Positions 32,201 through 39,477 of a stretch of DNA of 40,383 bases are shown here, piece by piece (the first letter of the stretch is position 1; each line of letters starts with the position of its first letter). The stretch lies in assembly GCA_017519045.1 (NCBI GenBank), contig JAFWTC010000010.1, forward strand, positions 1-40,383. Direction: 5' to 3'. The notes beneath the pieces were generated by a model. It ran no database searches. It saw nothing but the letters and a program-made list of their open reading frames with translations, and was not told the DNA's origin. The DNA is from Candidatus Methanomethylophilaceae archaeon (lineage in GTDB: Archaea > Thermoplasmatota > Thermoplasmata > Methanomassiliicoccales > Methanomethylophilaceae). Made by a program: the position numbers and the translations under genes.

Positions 32201-34486
32201 ATGTTCAGGAGACCAGACGCCGTCGCCGTGATGTCGGCGGCCCTTTGCGGGCTGATACTCGTGGGGGCACTCGCATCCTGCATGCCGGGCCTGTACACGT
32301 ATGGAGCGGATGCGGAGTTCTCCGACGGGAAGTGCCGTTTCACCGTGGATTCTCCGGGTTCGCAGCCGTATTCCGCCCTGGTCCTGTCGCACGGCTCCCT
32401 CCCGGCGGTGGAGGACCTCCGCATCTATCTCGATCCAACGCATGAGGAGTACTTCCGGGACGCCTACAAGGGCAGCCACGCATACGGCCTCAGCCAGGAG
32501 TACTATGCCGAGCAGGCGGTCAAGATGGCGTCCGTCAGGGGGTTCCACGGGGCCTCCACGTGCGGTCCCGCGGAACTGTCCGCGTTCCTGAAGGAGACGC
32601 TCCCGGATCCCTCAGGATGCGGAGTCCTGGTGATGACCTATTCCCTTCCGGCCGATGTGTACAAGGGAAGCGGGTCGGACCCCATCCTCGAATGGGTCGA
32701 GGCCGGCGGGACCCTCTTCTGGATGAGCTCGGAGATCGGCCGCTACTACGTCGACGGCTCAGGGCTCCACGAGGTCCCCGGCGGGCAGGGCCTGTTCCTC
32801 GGGGACAAGAAGGTCAACACGTCGTCCAGGACATCGGACAGGCCGTCCTCCGACCTGACCGGCGCGCTCTCCATGCGGAGCAGCAACCTCATGTTCTCGA
32901 TACCCTCGGAAGGAGGCCTGGCCCTGGGATTCGGCGACGGGGAGTATTCCAGCATCGCCTTCTCTCCGCTGGGCGAAGGCGCGGTCTGCGTCCTGGGGGG
33001 AGGGTTCGACATGAACCAGCTGGACGACCTGGGGCAGATCCTCGGGGCGGGGGTGAACCTGGGGACGTCGTTGGTGTCGGTCAGCGAAGGCACCACCGAC
33101 GGCTCCGGGGAGCTGGAGATGGGCATCGGGGACTCGGTGTACATCTACATCGGAGGGACGTATGCGAGATTCGGGGAGGATTTCCATGTCCGACGCCGTC
33201 GCGTTCGTCAAGAGGCACCCGCTGGCGCTCCTGCTGGCCGTCGGAATCGCCATCCGCCTGCTGCTGTCCCCCATTGCTTTGCCGTACGACATCGACTACT
33301 GGGCCCTGACCCTGCGCAACATGCAGGTGGGGGAGGGCTTGTACGGCGTGGAGGGGTACTTCTACACCCCGGTGTGGGGATACGTCTTGGGGCTGTCCAG
33401 CCTGTTCCAGTCGTTCATCCTGGACATGGGGGAGACTTCCGAAAGGGTGGCGGAGGCTCTGTTCACCGAGGACATATCGGGATTCAGGCTGTCCGCCACG
33501 GTGCAGTCCGTATCGTTCAACCTCCTGGTCAAGGTCCCGCTGATAATATGCGACGTCCTCCTGGCCCTGTCGGTCTTCTATCTGTCAAAGTGCCTGCTGG
33601 GCGAGGAGAAGGCCCTGAAGGCGGCCGCGCTGACCTTCCTGTGCCCCCTGTCCATAGGCGTCACGTCGTTCATCGGCATGCCCGACACGATCTCGGCCCT
33701 CTTCTCCGTACTCACCGTGATCCTCCTCATCGACAGGCGGTTCTTCCTTGCGGGGATGACCTTCGCCGTGGCGGTATGGACGAAGTTCTTCCCGGCTTTC
33801 CTGGTGTTCTGCCTGGTATCCTACGTGATCATCGTCAGCGGCGACAGGAGGACGGCGATGAAGGGGGTGGCCATGGCGGCCGTCGGATCGGTGATGATGA
33901 CCGCGGCGCTGTTCCTGCCCCAGATCGCCGAGGGGAATCTGGACAGGTGCTTCCAGTTCATCTCCGACAGGGTGTCCGTGTCGGCGTCGGGGACGATCCT
34001 GGACGTCTTCGAGTCGACGTCCCGCGTCGCAGTCTACCTGGCGGCGCTGGCCGGGTCGTTCCTGCTGTCCATCAGGCTGTTCCGTGCCGGGAGGGAGAAT
34101 TGCGACCAGAAGCTGGTGAAGTACTGCTTCGCGGTGGTGCTGTTCTGCCTGCTGTACCCTCCCGCGCCCCAGTACGTGGTCCTGCTGGTGCCGTTCCTGG
34201 CGTTCATGGCGGCTCAGGACCGTCGCTACATGCTGCCGTGGTGGATGCTGTCGATCTCGGCTTTCGTGTTCCTTACCCCGACGAACGCGGACATGCTCCT
34301 GCCGATAGCCGCCTGGACCGACCTGTTGAGCGTCGAATCCGTGATGGACGTGTTCAACGCGTTCAGGACCAGCCTGGGGCCTTTCACCGTGATGGAGCTG
34401 CATTACGCGATCGGAGGCATCATACAGTATTCGTCGCTGATTCTGGCGCTGCTCACTCTGCTTCGCCTGATTCCGTGGAAATCTGA
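32201..34486 (+). CDS. Exported or membrane-anchored protein of unknown function; run-on 3' end
   Basis: The ATG at 32201 has GGAGG 5 nt upstream. An N-terminal hydrophobic helix (A-V-A-V-M-S-A-A-L-C-G-L-I-L-V-G) is followed by about 290 residues. These contain a C-G-V-L-V-M-T-Y-S-L-P strand and a G-G-T-L-F-W-M-S-S-E turn, resembling the glutamine-amidotransferase-like folds of some envelope proteins; no family is certain. The credible part ends near 33185, where the glycosyltransferase gene starts 6 nt after its own GGAGG. The frame has no stop there and runs 1.3 kb in a second frame of that gene to a TGA at 34484. The extra 430 residues are Arg/Pro-rich and not protein-like, so a stop has probably been lost or a base mis-called. 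Confidence 0.5.
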   Translation: MFRRPDAVAVMSAALCGLILVGALASCMPGLYTYGADAEFSDGKCRFTVDSPGSQPYSALVLSHGSLPAVEDLRIYLDPTHEEYFRDAYKGSHAYGLSQEYYAEQAVKMASVRGFHGASTCGPAELSAFLKETLPDPSGCGVLVMTYSLPADVYKGSGSDPILEWVEAGGTLFWMSSEIGRYYVDGSGLHEVPGGQGLFLGDKKVNTSSRTSDRPSSDLTGALSMRSSNLMFSIPSEGGLALGFGDGEYSSIAFSPLGEGAVCVLGGGFDMNQLDDLGQILGAGVNLGTSLVSVSEGTTDGSGELEMGIGDSVYIYIGGTYARFGEDFHVRRRRVRQEAPAGAPAGRRNRHPPAAVPHCFAVRHRLLGPDPAQHAGGGGLVRRGGVLLHPGVGIRLGAVQPVPVVHPGHGGDFRKGGGGSVHRGHIGIQAVRHGAVRIVQPPGQGPADNMRRPPGPVGLLSVKVPAGRGEGPEGGRADLPVPPVHRRHVVHRHARHDLGPLLRTHRDPPHRQAVLPCGDDLRRGGMDEVLPGFPGVLPGILRDHRQRRQEDGDEGGGHGGRRIGDDDRGAVPAPDRRGESGQVLPVHLRQGVRVGVGDDPGRLRVDVPRRSLPGGAGRVVPAVHQAVPCREGELRPEAGEVLLRGGAVLPAVPSRAPVRGPAGAVPGVHGGSGPSLHAAVVDAVDLGFRVPYPDERGHAPADSRLDRPVERRIRDGRVQRVQDQPGAFHRDGAALRDRRHHTVFVADSGAAHSASPDSVEI

Positions 34487-34631
34487 TGAAAAAGGGCAAG
34501 AAGGGGGACGGTCCCCCGTTTATGTCTTCAGTAGACGGTCTGGGAGACGCACTCGACGCCCTCGATTCCGGCGATGGACTGGAGGGCGCTCTCGAGCTTT
34601 CCTCCGACGGTCTCGTCCGAGTCGTCGATGA
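33186..34631 (+). CDS. GT-C type membrane glycosyltransferase (mannosyltransferase-like)
   Basis: A polytopic protein. The ATG at 33186 has GGAGG 6 nt upstream and is preferred over ATG 33162. After the first helix comes a lumenal D-I-D-Y-W loop with the acidic pair typical of GT-C enzymes. Many helices follow, with G-M-P-D-T-I-S-A-L and V-A-V-W-T-K-F-F-P-A-F as in archaeal PMT/GPI-mannosyltransferase-like proteins. These use dolichyl-phosphate sugars to glycosylate lipid-linked glycans or proteins outside the membrane. The conserved part ends near L-I-P-W-K-S (34484). A tandem TGATGA there is in another frame, so the current frame continues for 48 residues across the hairpin and into the antisense end of the aEF-1beta gene. 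Confidence 0.75.
   Translation: MSDAVAFVKRHPLALLLAVGIAIRLLLSPIALPYDIDYWALTLRNMQVGEGLYGVEGYFYTPVWGYVLGLSSLFQSFILDMGETSERVAEALFTEDISGFRLSATVQSVSFNLLVKVPLIICDVLLALSVFYLSKCLLGEEKALKAAALTFLCPLSIGVTSFIGMPDTISALFSVLTVILLIDRRFFLAGMTFAVAVWTKFFPAFLVFCLVSYVIIVSGDRRTAMKGVAMAAVGSVMMTAALFLPQIAEGNLDRCFQFISDRVSVSASGTILDVFESTSRVAVYLAALAGSFLLSIRLFRAGRENCDQKLVKYCFAVVLFCLLYPPAPQYVVLLVPFLAFMAAQDRRYMLPWWMLSISAFVFLTPTNADMLLPIAAWTDLLSVESVMDVFNAFRTSLGPFTVMELHYAIGGIIQYSSLILALLTLLRLIPWKSDEKGQEGGRSPVYVFSRRSGRRTRRPRFRRWTGGRSRAFLRRSRPSRR
34503..34517 (-). terminator. Hairpin between the glycosyltransferase and aEF-1beta genes
   Basis: A 6-bp stem, GGGGGA / TCCCCC with a 3-nt loop, lies 10 nt beyond the TGA of aEF-1beta. 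On the minus strand it is followed by CTTCTTGCCCTTTTT, a good terminator tail. It is also placed to end the convergent glycosyltransferase transcript. Confidence 0.6.
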
Positions 34632-34797
34632 GGAATCCCGCGTTGATCTTCATGAGGCCGAAGGCGACGGGCGCGATCTTGGTCTCGAGGAGCTTGACTC
34701 CGGCGGGAAGGACGGAGGGGAGGCTCTTGATGATCGCCTCGAGGTCGATGTCGGTGCTCTCGGGCATGAGGTCGTAGCCTGCAACAATCTGTCCCAT
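34528..34797 (-). CDS. ef1b: Translation elongation factor 1-beta (aEF-1beta)
   Basis: An 89-residue protein of typical archaeal length with D-L-M-P-E-S near the start, I-A-P-V-A-F-G-L in the middle and V-E-C-V-S-Q-T-V near the C-terminus. It is the nucleotide exchange factor that reloads aEF-1alpha with GTP. It is preceded by GAGGTG 5 nt before the ATG, and its neighbour upstream is the small zinc ribbon commonly found next to it in archaea. The two genes are 9 nt apart and share a promoter. Stop TGA. Confidence 0.93.
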   Translation of the reverse strand: MGQIVAGYDLMPESTDIDLEAIIKSLPSVLPAGVKLLETKIAPVAFGLMKINAGFLIDDSDETVGGKLESALQSIAGIEGVECVSQTVY

Positions 34798-34806
34798 CTC
34801 AGCACC

Positions 34807-34974
34807 TCACGGTCCGATGAATCCGCATTTCTTGCATTCGTAGGAAACGCCCTGGTCGCGGCACTGGTCGCACCTTCCGATCTCGCATTCGCCGCACTTG
34901 GGGCATTTGAAGAAGGTGTTGCCGTGCCCGACGAGCCTCTTACCGCATGAAGAGCATATTTTGTCGGCTGCCAT
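34807..34974 (-). CDS. Small zinc-ribbon protein (HVO_2753-like)
   Basis: A 55-residue protein with four C-x2-C knuckles: C-S-S-C, C-P-K-C, C-D-Q-C and C-K-K-C, enough for two zinc ribbons. It closely resembles the small archaeal zinc-finger proteins encoded immediately upstream of aEF-1beta. Its stop is 9 nt from the aEF-1beta start. The ATG at 34974 has no Shine-Dalgarno and sits about 27 nt from a TATA box, so the mRNA is leaderless. The family's molecular role is not settled; gene order suggests translation. Confidence 0.85.
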   Translation of the reverse strand: MAADKICSSCGKRLVGHGNTFFKCPKCGECEIGRCDQCRDQGVSYECKKCGFIGP

Positions 34975-34996
34975 GAGCGTGCGATATTAGTCATTG

Positions 34997-35005
34997 TATA
35001 TAAGA
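34997..35005 (-). promoter_or_regulatory. TATA element for the zinc-ribbon/aEF-1beta operon
   Basis: On the minus strand CTTATATAC lies about 27 nt before the ATG at 34974, which has no Shine-Dalgarno. This is one of the clearest archaeal promoters in the window. Confidence 0.65.
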
Positions 35006-35053
35006 GGGACGTTCAAGGGCATGGCCCTTCTCTCCTTTCGGACCATGCGAGGC

Positions 35054-36238
35054 TCATTCCAGCAGGAAGTCCATTATGTTCATGACGGTAACCCCGTCAG
35101 CTTCGGTCTTTTCCACAGGGTCGGCTACGATGAGCAGCCTGTCGCCGTTTCCGGTGACGGTTCTAAAGGGCATGAGCTCCCTTTTCCTCACCTCCTCGTC
35201 CACGATCGTCTGTGACACCTGCACGTATCCATATCTTCCGTTCCTGACGGTTACGAAGTCGATCTCGTGCTTCCCGTTCTTTCCTGCATAGACGGAGAAC
35301 CCCCTGCGTAGAAGCTCTAGGAAGACGATGTTCTCCAGCACTCTTCCGTAGTCCCGGTCGCCGATGATCGGCTGGGTGTTCCTCAACCCCGTGTCCACGC
35401 AATAGATCTTGGGCATGGTGGACAGCACTTCTTTCCCTTTGACATCGAACCGCTCGGCCTTGTAGAACAGAAGCGAGTCCATGATAAGAGACAGGTACTC
35501 CCCTGCGGTGGACGTGCTGATCTTAAGCCTGTTTGCCAGGTTTTCGGCGGATAGCGGGTTTCCCGCCTCCGAGAACATGTAGTCCACCATCTTCCTGATC
35601 TTGACGGAGTCGATTCTTTCCTTACGGTTGCAGACGTCCTTCAACAGTATGTCGGACTTTATCTCGCCGAGGCGCTGAAACACAACGTCCTCGTCATCCC
35701 CAGGCCGGATGAACGGCATTCCGCCTAGGTGCACGTATCTTGAGAATCTTTCAGGGATGCCATGGAGCCCCTCAGGCGGATCGAGCTCCAGGAATTCTTT
35801 GAACGACAGCGGGAGGATCATGAAGGATACGCTTCTGCCGGTCAGCAACGTTGATATTTCAGTGGACAACAGGTATGCGTTGGATCCCGTCAGGTATATG
35901 TCGCAGTCCATGTCCGCTTTCAGGGAATTGACGACCCGTTCCCATCCGCGTATCATCTGTACCTCGTCTAGGAACACGTATAGCCTGCGTTTCTTACCGA
36001 TTTCCGATATGTGCCTGTATAGAACCATCCCGTCCTCGAAACGATGGTTCGAAAGCGACTCCATGTTTACGTAGACGACGTCTTCTTCGGACACACCCTC
36101 GTCCAGCAGCCTTTGGATGTATTGCTTCATTATGGTGGATTTTCCGCACCTGCGCACTCCTGTCAGAATCTTGATGACGTCTTGATCCCTGAATTTGGAT
36201 ATTTTTTGGAGATAATTCTCTCTTATGACGTCGTTCAT
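35054..36238 (-). CDS. AAA_14 / DUF4143 ATPase
   Basis: A 394-residue protein with Walker A G-V-R-R-C-G-K-S-T (27-35), Walker B L-Y-V-F-L-D-E-V-Q (about 85-93), and sensor L-T-G-S-N-A. A winged-helix segment (L-A-N-R-L-K-I-S-T-S-T) follows, then a C-terminal DUF4143 domain with the nuclease-like E-x-D-F-V-T-V core. These ATPases are very common and often multi-copy in host-associated archaea and bacteria; their role is unknown, with defence or mobile-element links suggested. GC is lower than in neighbouring genes and AT-rich DNA flanks the start, both consistent with transfer. Stop TGA. Confidence 0.85.
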   Translation of the reverse strand: MNDVIRENYLQKISKFRDQDVIKILTGVRRCGKSTIMKQYIQRLLDEGVSEEDVVYVNMESLSNHRFEDGMVLYRHISEIGKKRRLYVFLDEVQMIRGWERVVNSLKADMDCDIYLTGSNAYLLSTEISTLLTGRSVSFMILPLSFKEFLELDPPEGLHGIPERFSRYVHLGGMPFIRPGDDEDVVFQRLGEIKSDILLKDVCNRKERIDSVKIRKMVDYMFSEAGNPLSAENLANRLKISTSTAGEYLSLIMDSLLFYKAERFDVKGKEVLSTMPKIYCVDTGLRNTQPIIGDRDYGRVLENIVFLELLRRGFSVYAGKNGKHEIDFVTVRNGRYGYVQVSQTIVDEEVRKRELMPFRTVTGNGDRLLIVADPVEKTEADGVTVMNIMDFLLE

Positions 36239-36516
36239 GCTGTCGGGAACGTCAACCTATTATTAATTAATTCGTTTAATCGAATTTATTTGATTTTTTA
36301 TGATTAAATTCGATTATTATGGTGTTATTTGGATAGCAATCTGCATCTTTTCGAACCTGGACCATTCCTTCTTGGACAGGGATACGGTGGCCTGACAGCA
36401 TTTCCGGCATCGGGGCGGCGAAGGCAGGGCAATGGATTCCGCATGCGATCCCGCTTGACGCGTCTCTGCGTACTGTTGATATCCGAGTAGGACGTTTCCA
36501 TCCCAGGTGCATTGCT
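36239..36516. other. Intergenic region between the ATPase and DUF89 genes
   Basis: About 280 nt. The first 80 are very AT-rich (TTATTAATTAATT, GATTTTTTATG) and must contain the ATPase promoter. The rest is of normal GC with AGGTG 8 nt before the DUF89 ATG. A minus-strand frame at 36276-36512 has no recognisable features. No RNA gene was found. Confidence 0.4.
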
Positions 36517-37410
36517 ATGAAGATCCACGCCGACTGCGTTCCTTGCCTGATGAAACGCGTCCTCTTCCAGTCCAGGCTGGACGGGCGCTCCGACGACTAT
36601 GCGTCCGTGGAGGCCGCGCTGAAGGCCTTCGCCGAGAACATAAGCCCTGACAAGACCACCGTCGAGGTGGCCACGGCCGTCCATGCCGCCGCGTACTCCA
36701 AGCTCTCCACGGAGGATCCGTACAGGAAGCTCAAGGTCAACGCGGATGCGGTCGCGGACCGCCTCACCCCCCGCGCGCAGGCGTTCGTGGACGGCTCCGA
36801 GGACAGGATCGGAGCCGCCCTGCTGGTCTCCGCCGTCGGGAACATAATGGACTTCGGGTCCAACGCGCAGGCGATCGACGACCCCGCGGAGTTCGAGCCG
36901 ATGTTCGACAGGCTGGTCTCCGAAGGGCTGGGGCTGTACGATGCGGATGTCATATCCTCCCTGATACTGGGCGCGAGGAGCATCCTCTTCGTGTTCGACA
37001 ACTGTGGCGAGTCCCAGATGGACAGGATCCTCCTGAGGGAGCTGCGCAGGAGCGGGAAGCACGTCACCGGCGTGGTCCGCGGGAGGAGCATACTCAGCGA
37101 CGTCACCGTTGCCGACGCCGAGAGGTCCGGCCTGGCGACGGATCTGGACAAGATGGTGGACACCGGCAAGTTCTTCGTCGGCGTGGACTGGAGCGCCATG
37201 CCGGACGAGCTCAAGGCCGAGGTCCTCGTATCTGATTTGATAATAATGAAGGGCATGGCGAACTACGAGGGCGTCTCGGACGTCCAGATCCCCATCCCGA
37301 TAATCCACATCCTGCGCGCGAAGTGCGCCCCGGTGGCCGCCTCCATAGGGGTCCCGCAGGGCACCAACGCGGTATTCGCGGTCCTCAACGGGCGGAGAAT
37401 GGGCGAATGA
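36517..37410 (+). CDS. DUF89/ARMT1-like metal-dependent phosphatase
   Basis: A 297-residue protein of the archaeal COG1578 group. It begins M-K-I-H-A-D-C-V-P-C-L-M-K-R, the family's Cys-x2-Cys start. The active-site motif F-V-F-D-N-C-G-E-S lies near residues 160-168 (Asp, Asn, Gly-Glu binding metal), and I-M-K-G-M-A-N-Y-E is near 248. DUF89 proteins are metal-dependent phosphatases thought to remove damaged or surplus sugar phosphates and related metabolites. The next gene overlaps by ATGA and codes for a sugar-nucleotide transferase, which fits a sugar-phosphate substrate. Stop TGA. Confidence 0.88.
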   Translation: MKIHADCVPCLMKRVLFQSRLDGRSDDYASVEAALKAFAENISPDKTTVEVATAVHAAAYSKLSTEDPYRKLKVNADAVADRLTPRAQAFVDGSEDRIGAALLVSAVGNIMDFGSNAQAIDDPAEFEPMFDRLVSEGLGLYDADVISSLILGARSILFVFDNCGESQMDRILLRELRRSGKHVTGVVRGRSILSDVTVADAERSGLATDLDKMVDTGKFFVGVDWSAMPDELKAEVLVSDLIIMKGMANYEGVSDVQIPIPIIHILRAKCAPVAASIGVPQGTNAVFAVLNGRRMGE

Positions 37411-38522
37411 GGGTCCGTCAGGCCGTCGTCATGGTGGGCGGGAAGGGGACCAGGCTCCGTCCGCTCACCGAGAACCGTCCCAAGCCCGTCCTCCCGGTGG
37501 CCGGCAGGCCTTGCATATGGTACCTGCTGAGGTCCATGGCGAGGGCGGGGATCGAGGAGATAATCCTGGCCTGCGGATACCGCTCGGAGATGATCAGGGA
37601 GGCGCTGGGCGACGGGTCCGACCTGGGCGTCAGGCTCGTCTATTCGAACGAGGACGAGCCCCTCGGCACCGGAGGGGCGCTGAAGATCCTGGAGGGCTCC
37701 CTGGACGAGGTGTTCCTGGCCGCCAACGGGGACGTGTTCGCCGACATAGACGTCACTGGGCAGGTTGAACGCCATTTCTCTTCCGGCGCCGACGTGACCA
37801 TAGCCTTGGCCTCCGTGCCCAACCCCTGGGAGTTCGGGGTCGCCAGGGTGTCCGACGACGGGTTCATCACCGAGTTCAGGGAGGGGATGAAGCCCGACGA
37901 GGTCTTCTCCGACATGATCAACGCGGGGGTCTACGTCGTGAACAGGAGCGTCCTCTCGTCCGTCCCGAAAGGGGTCTTCTACGACTTCTCGAAGCAGCTC
38001 TTCCCCGAGATAATCGGGAGGGGCGGAAGGCTTGCGGGATTCCGCATCCAAGGCGTCTGGATGGACGTCGGCCGCCCGTCCGATTACATGAAGGCCAACG
38101 TCCTGGTCGCGTCGAGGGAGACCCGCGTCATAGGGATGGCGTGCGGAGGGTCCCTCGTCAACGTCTACATAGGAAACGGGGCCGCGTCCGTCAATTCCCA
38201 TCTGGACTCCGTCTGCCTCATGAACAGGGCCGTGGCCACCGGTTGCGTCATGAGGTGCGTCGTGATGCTGGAGGGGAGCTCGGCCGATGATGCCGTGATC
38301 GAGGACAGCATCATAGGCCGGAAATGCAGGATAATGCCTGGCGCGAAGGTCAGGAACTCGGTCCTCGCGGACGGCGAGACGGTCGGCCGGGGGGAGTCCA
38401 GGGACGACGGCCGCGACGTCGGAGCCTCTTCGTCGTGCCGACGGGGTCCCAGATGTTCATGTCGTGCTTCCCTTCGGCGACGTATCTCTTGGCCTCGGAG
38501 CGGGCCTTGGACTCCAGCCTGA
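37407..38522 (+). CDS. Sugar-1-phosphate nucleotidyltransferase; run-on C-terminus
   Basis: The ATG at 37407 overlaps the previous stop (ATGA). The N-terminal domain carries G-G-K-G-T-R-L-R-P-L-T (11-21) with K-P at 26-27, the NTP-binding signature, then A-N-G-D-V-F with the metal Asp and F-E-F-G-V-A-type strand W-E-F-G-V-A. After it comes a left-handed beta-helix of hexapeptide-like repeats (V-I-E-D-S-I-I-G). It makes an NDP-sugar such as GDP-mannose, GDP-heptose or dTDP/UDP-glucose. The nearby heptose-kinase-like gene suggests a GDP-heptose route. The conserved part ends near 38390; the last 45 residues are Arg/Ser-rich and overlap the convergent glycosyltransferase gene by 173 nt. Confidence 0.82.
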   Translation: MRVRQAVVMVGGKGTRLRPLTENRPKPVLPVAGRPCIWYLLRSMARAGIEEIILACGYRSEMIREALGDGSDLGVRLVYSNEDEPLGTGGALKILEGSLDEVFLAANGDVFADIDVTGQVERHFSSGADVTIALASVPNPWEFGVARVSDDGFITEFREGMKPDEVFSDMINAGVYVVNRSVLSSVPKGVFYDFSKQLFPEIIGRGGRLAGFRIQGVWMDVGRPSDYMKANVLVASRETRVIGMACGGSLVNVYIGNGAASVNSHLDSVCLMNRAVATGCVMRCVVMLEGSSADDAVIEDSIIGRKCRIMPGAKVRNSVLADGETVGRGESRDDGRDVGASSSCRRGPRCSCRASLRRRISWPRSGPWTPA

Positions 38523-39297
38523 TCGTGTAAAGCATCTTGAAAGGATGGAATCCCAGGTCGTGGATGGTGCCCTTGGCGGCCTTCAGCAGGTATTTCCTGT
38601 TCCATGTCGGGATGTCGTAGTCGAACTTGTCCTTCATGGTGCACTCGCCGATGTTGACGCGTATCCTCTGCTTGAGGAAATCCTCCTCGGTCTCCGGGCC
38701 GCGGTTCAGGACTATCGCGTCGGGGGCGTACGCGCAATCGTATCCGGCCTTCTCCAAGGACATCCTGATGATGTCCTCGTCCGACTGCTGCTCCACCGTC
38801 AGGCGGGTGCCTATGTCGCGGAAGGCCACAAGCTCCCCGATCTTCGGGTAGATCAACGCCAGGTTGTGATGCATGGTCCAGAGCATGTTGACGGCGAACC
38901 CGACCTTGTCCTCCTTGCCGTTGGTGGGCACCGGGTGCCCCCCGACCATGCCCATCCTGTCGCTCTCGAAGGGCTTCACCAGATGCCATAGCGAGTCCTC
39001 CGTGCCTAGGACGTTGTCGGCGTTCAGCATGACGACGATCTCGCAGCTCTTGGCGTCCAGATAGGCGTTGATGGCGGAGTTCTTGCCCTCCCTCTTCTCC
39101 TGGCGGATGAGCGTTATGTTCCCATATTCCTTCTGGAGGGACCTTACGATGTCGTCCGTGCCGTCAGTGCTTCCGCTGGATACGACTATCACCTCTTTCA
39201 CGACGACGTCGCGCGTGTTCTGGGCGTAGATCGAGCGAATGCTCCTTTCTATGTTCTGCGCCTCGTTGTACGCGCAGATTCCCACGGTTATATCCAT
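38350..39297 (-). CDS. Family 2 glycosyltransferase; run-on C-terminus
   Basis: The ATG at 39297 is preferred over 39360: it starts M-D-I-T-V-G-I-C-A-Y-N-E-A-Q-N-I, exactly as in GT2 proteins, and a TATA element lies about 32 nt upstream. The GT-A fold shows N-E in the nucleotide site, V-V-S-S-G-S-T-D-G-T-D-D, and L-N-A-D-N-V as the metal-binding D-x-D equivalent. It transfers a sugar from an NDP-sugar to a glycan or lipid; the next genes supply activated sugar. The conserved protein ends near W-D-P-V-G-T-T (about 38440). The Arg/Pro tail to the TGA at 38350 is antisense to the nucleotidyltransferase gene. Confidence 0.8.
   Translation of the reverse strand: MDITVGICAYNEAQNIERSIRSIYAQNTRDVVVKEVIVVSSGSTDGTDDIVRSLQKEYGNITLIRQEKREGKNSAINAYLDAKSCEIVVMLNADNVLGTEDSLWHLVKPFESDRMGMVGGHPVPTNGKEDKVGFAVNMLWTMHHNLALIYPKIGELVAFRDIGTRLTVEQQSDEDIIRMSLEKAGYDCAYAPDAIVLNRGPETEEDFLKQRIRVNIGECTMKDKFDYDIPTWNRKYLLKAAKGTIHDLGFHPFKMLYTIRLESKARSEAKRYVAEGKHDMNIWDPVGTTKRLRRRGRRPWTPPGRPSRRPRGPSS
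38413..38422. repeat. 10-mer GCGACGTCGG at convergent junction (copy 3)
   Basis: This is the third copy of the 10-mer seen at 5912 and 31356, again where two convergent genes overlap without stops at the expected ends. Confidence 0.4.
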
Positions 39298-39477
39298 CGG
39301 ACCGAACGGCCCACAGGTTACTACGATAAATAATCTTACAAAGGAGGCCCAGTGCTCCATCCAGGGGATTCCAGCTACTCTATCTATTTATATGGTGAAC
39401 AACTTGGGTTAGCCGATTCTGTCTGTTCAGGATGGGGGTCCGTGCCGTTGGGCGCGGGCCAGGCAGAGGGTGAATTG
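39298..39477. promoter_or_regulatory. Divergent promoter region and leader hairpin before the GHMP kinase gene
   Basis: Minus-strand ATTATTTATC (39325-39334) serves the glycosyltransferase start at 39297. Plus-strand ATTTATAT (39386-39393) would start transcription near 39415, giving a leader of about 60 nt before the GHMP kinase ATG at 39478. That leader can fold into a 10-bp stem (39437-39460, loop GTTG, two G-T pairs) ending just before the GAGGGTGA ribosome-binding site. The hairpin could affect translation. Confidence 0.4.

Noticed and set aside
36276-36512. Minus-strand frame of 78 codons between the ATPase and DUF89 genes
   Set aside because: No ribosome-binding site or family features; it covers the likely promoter region of the ATPase gene.
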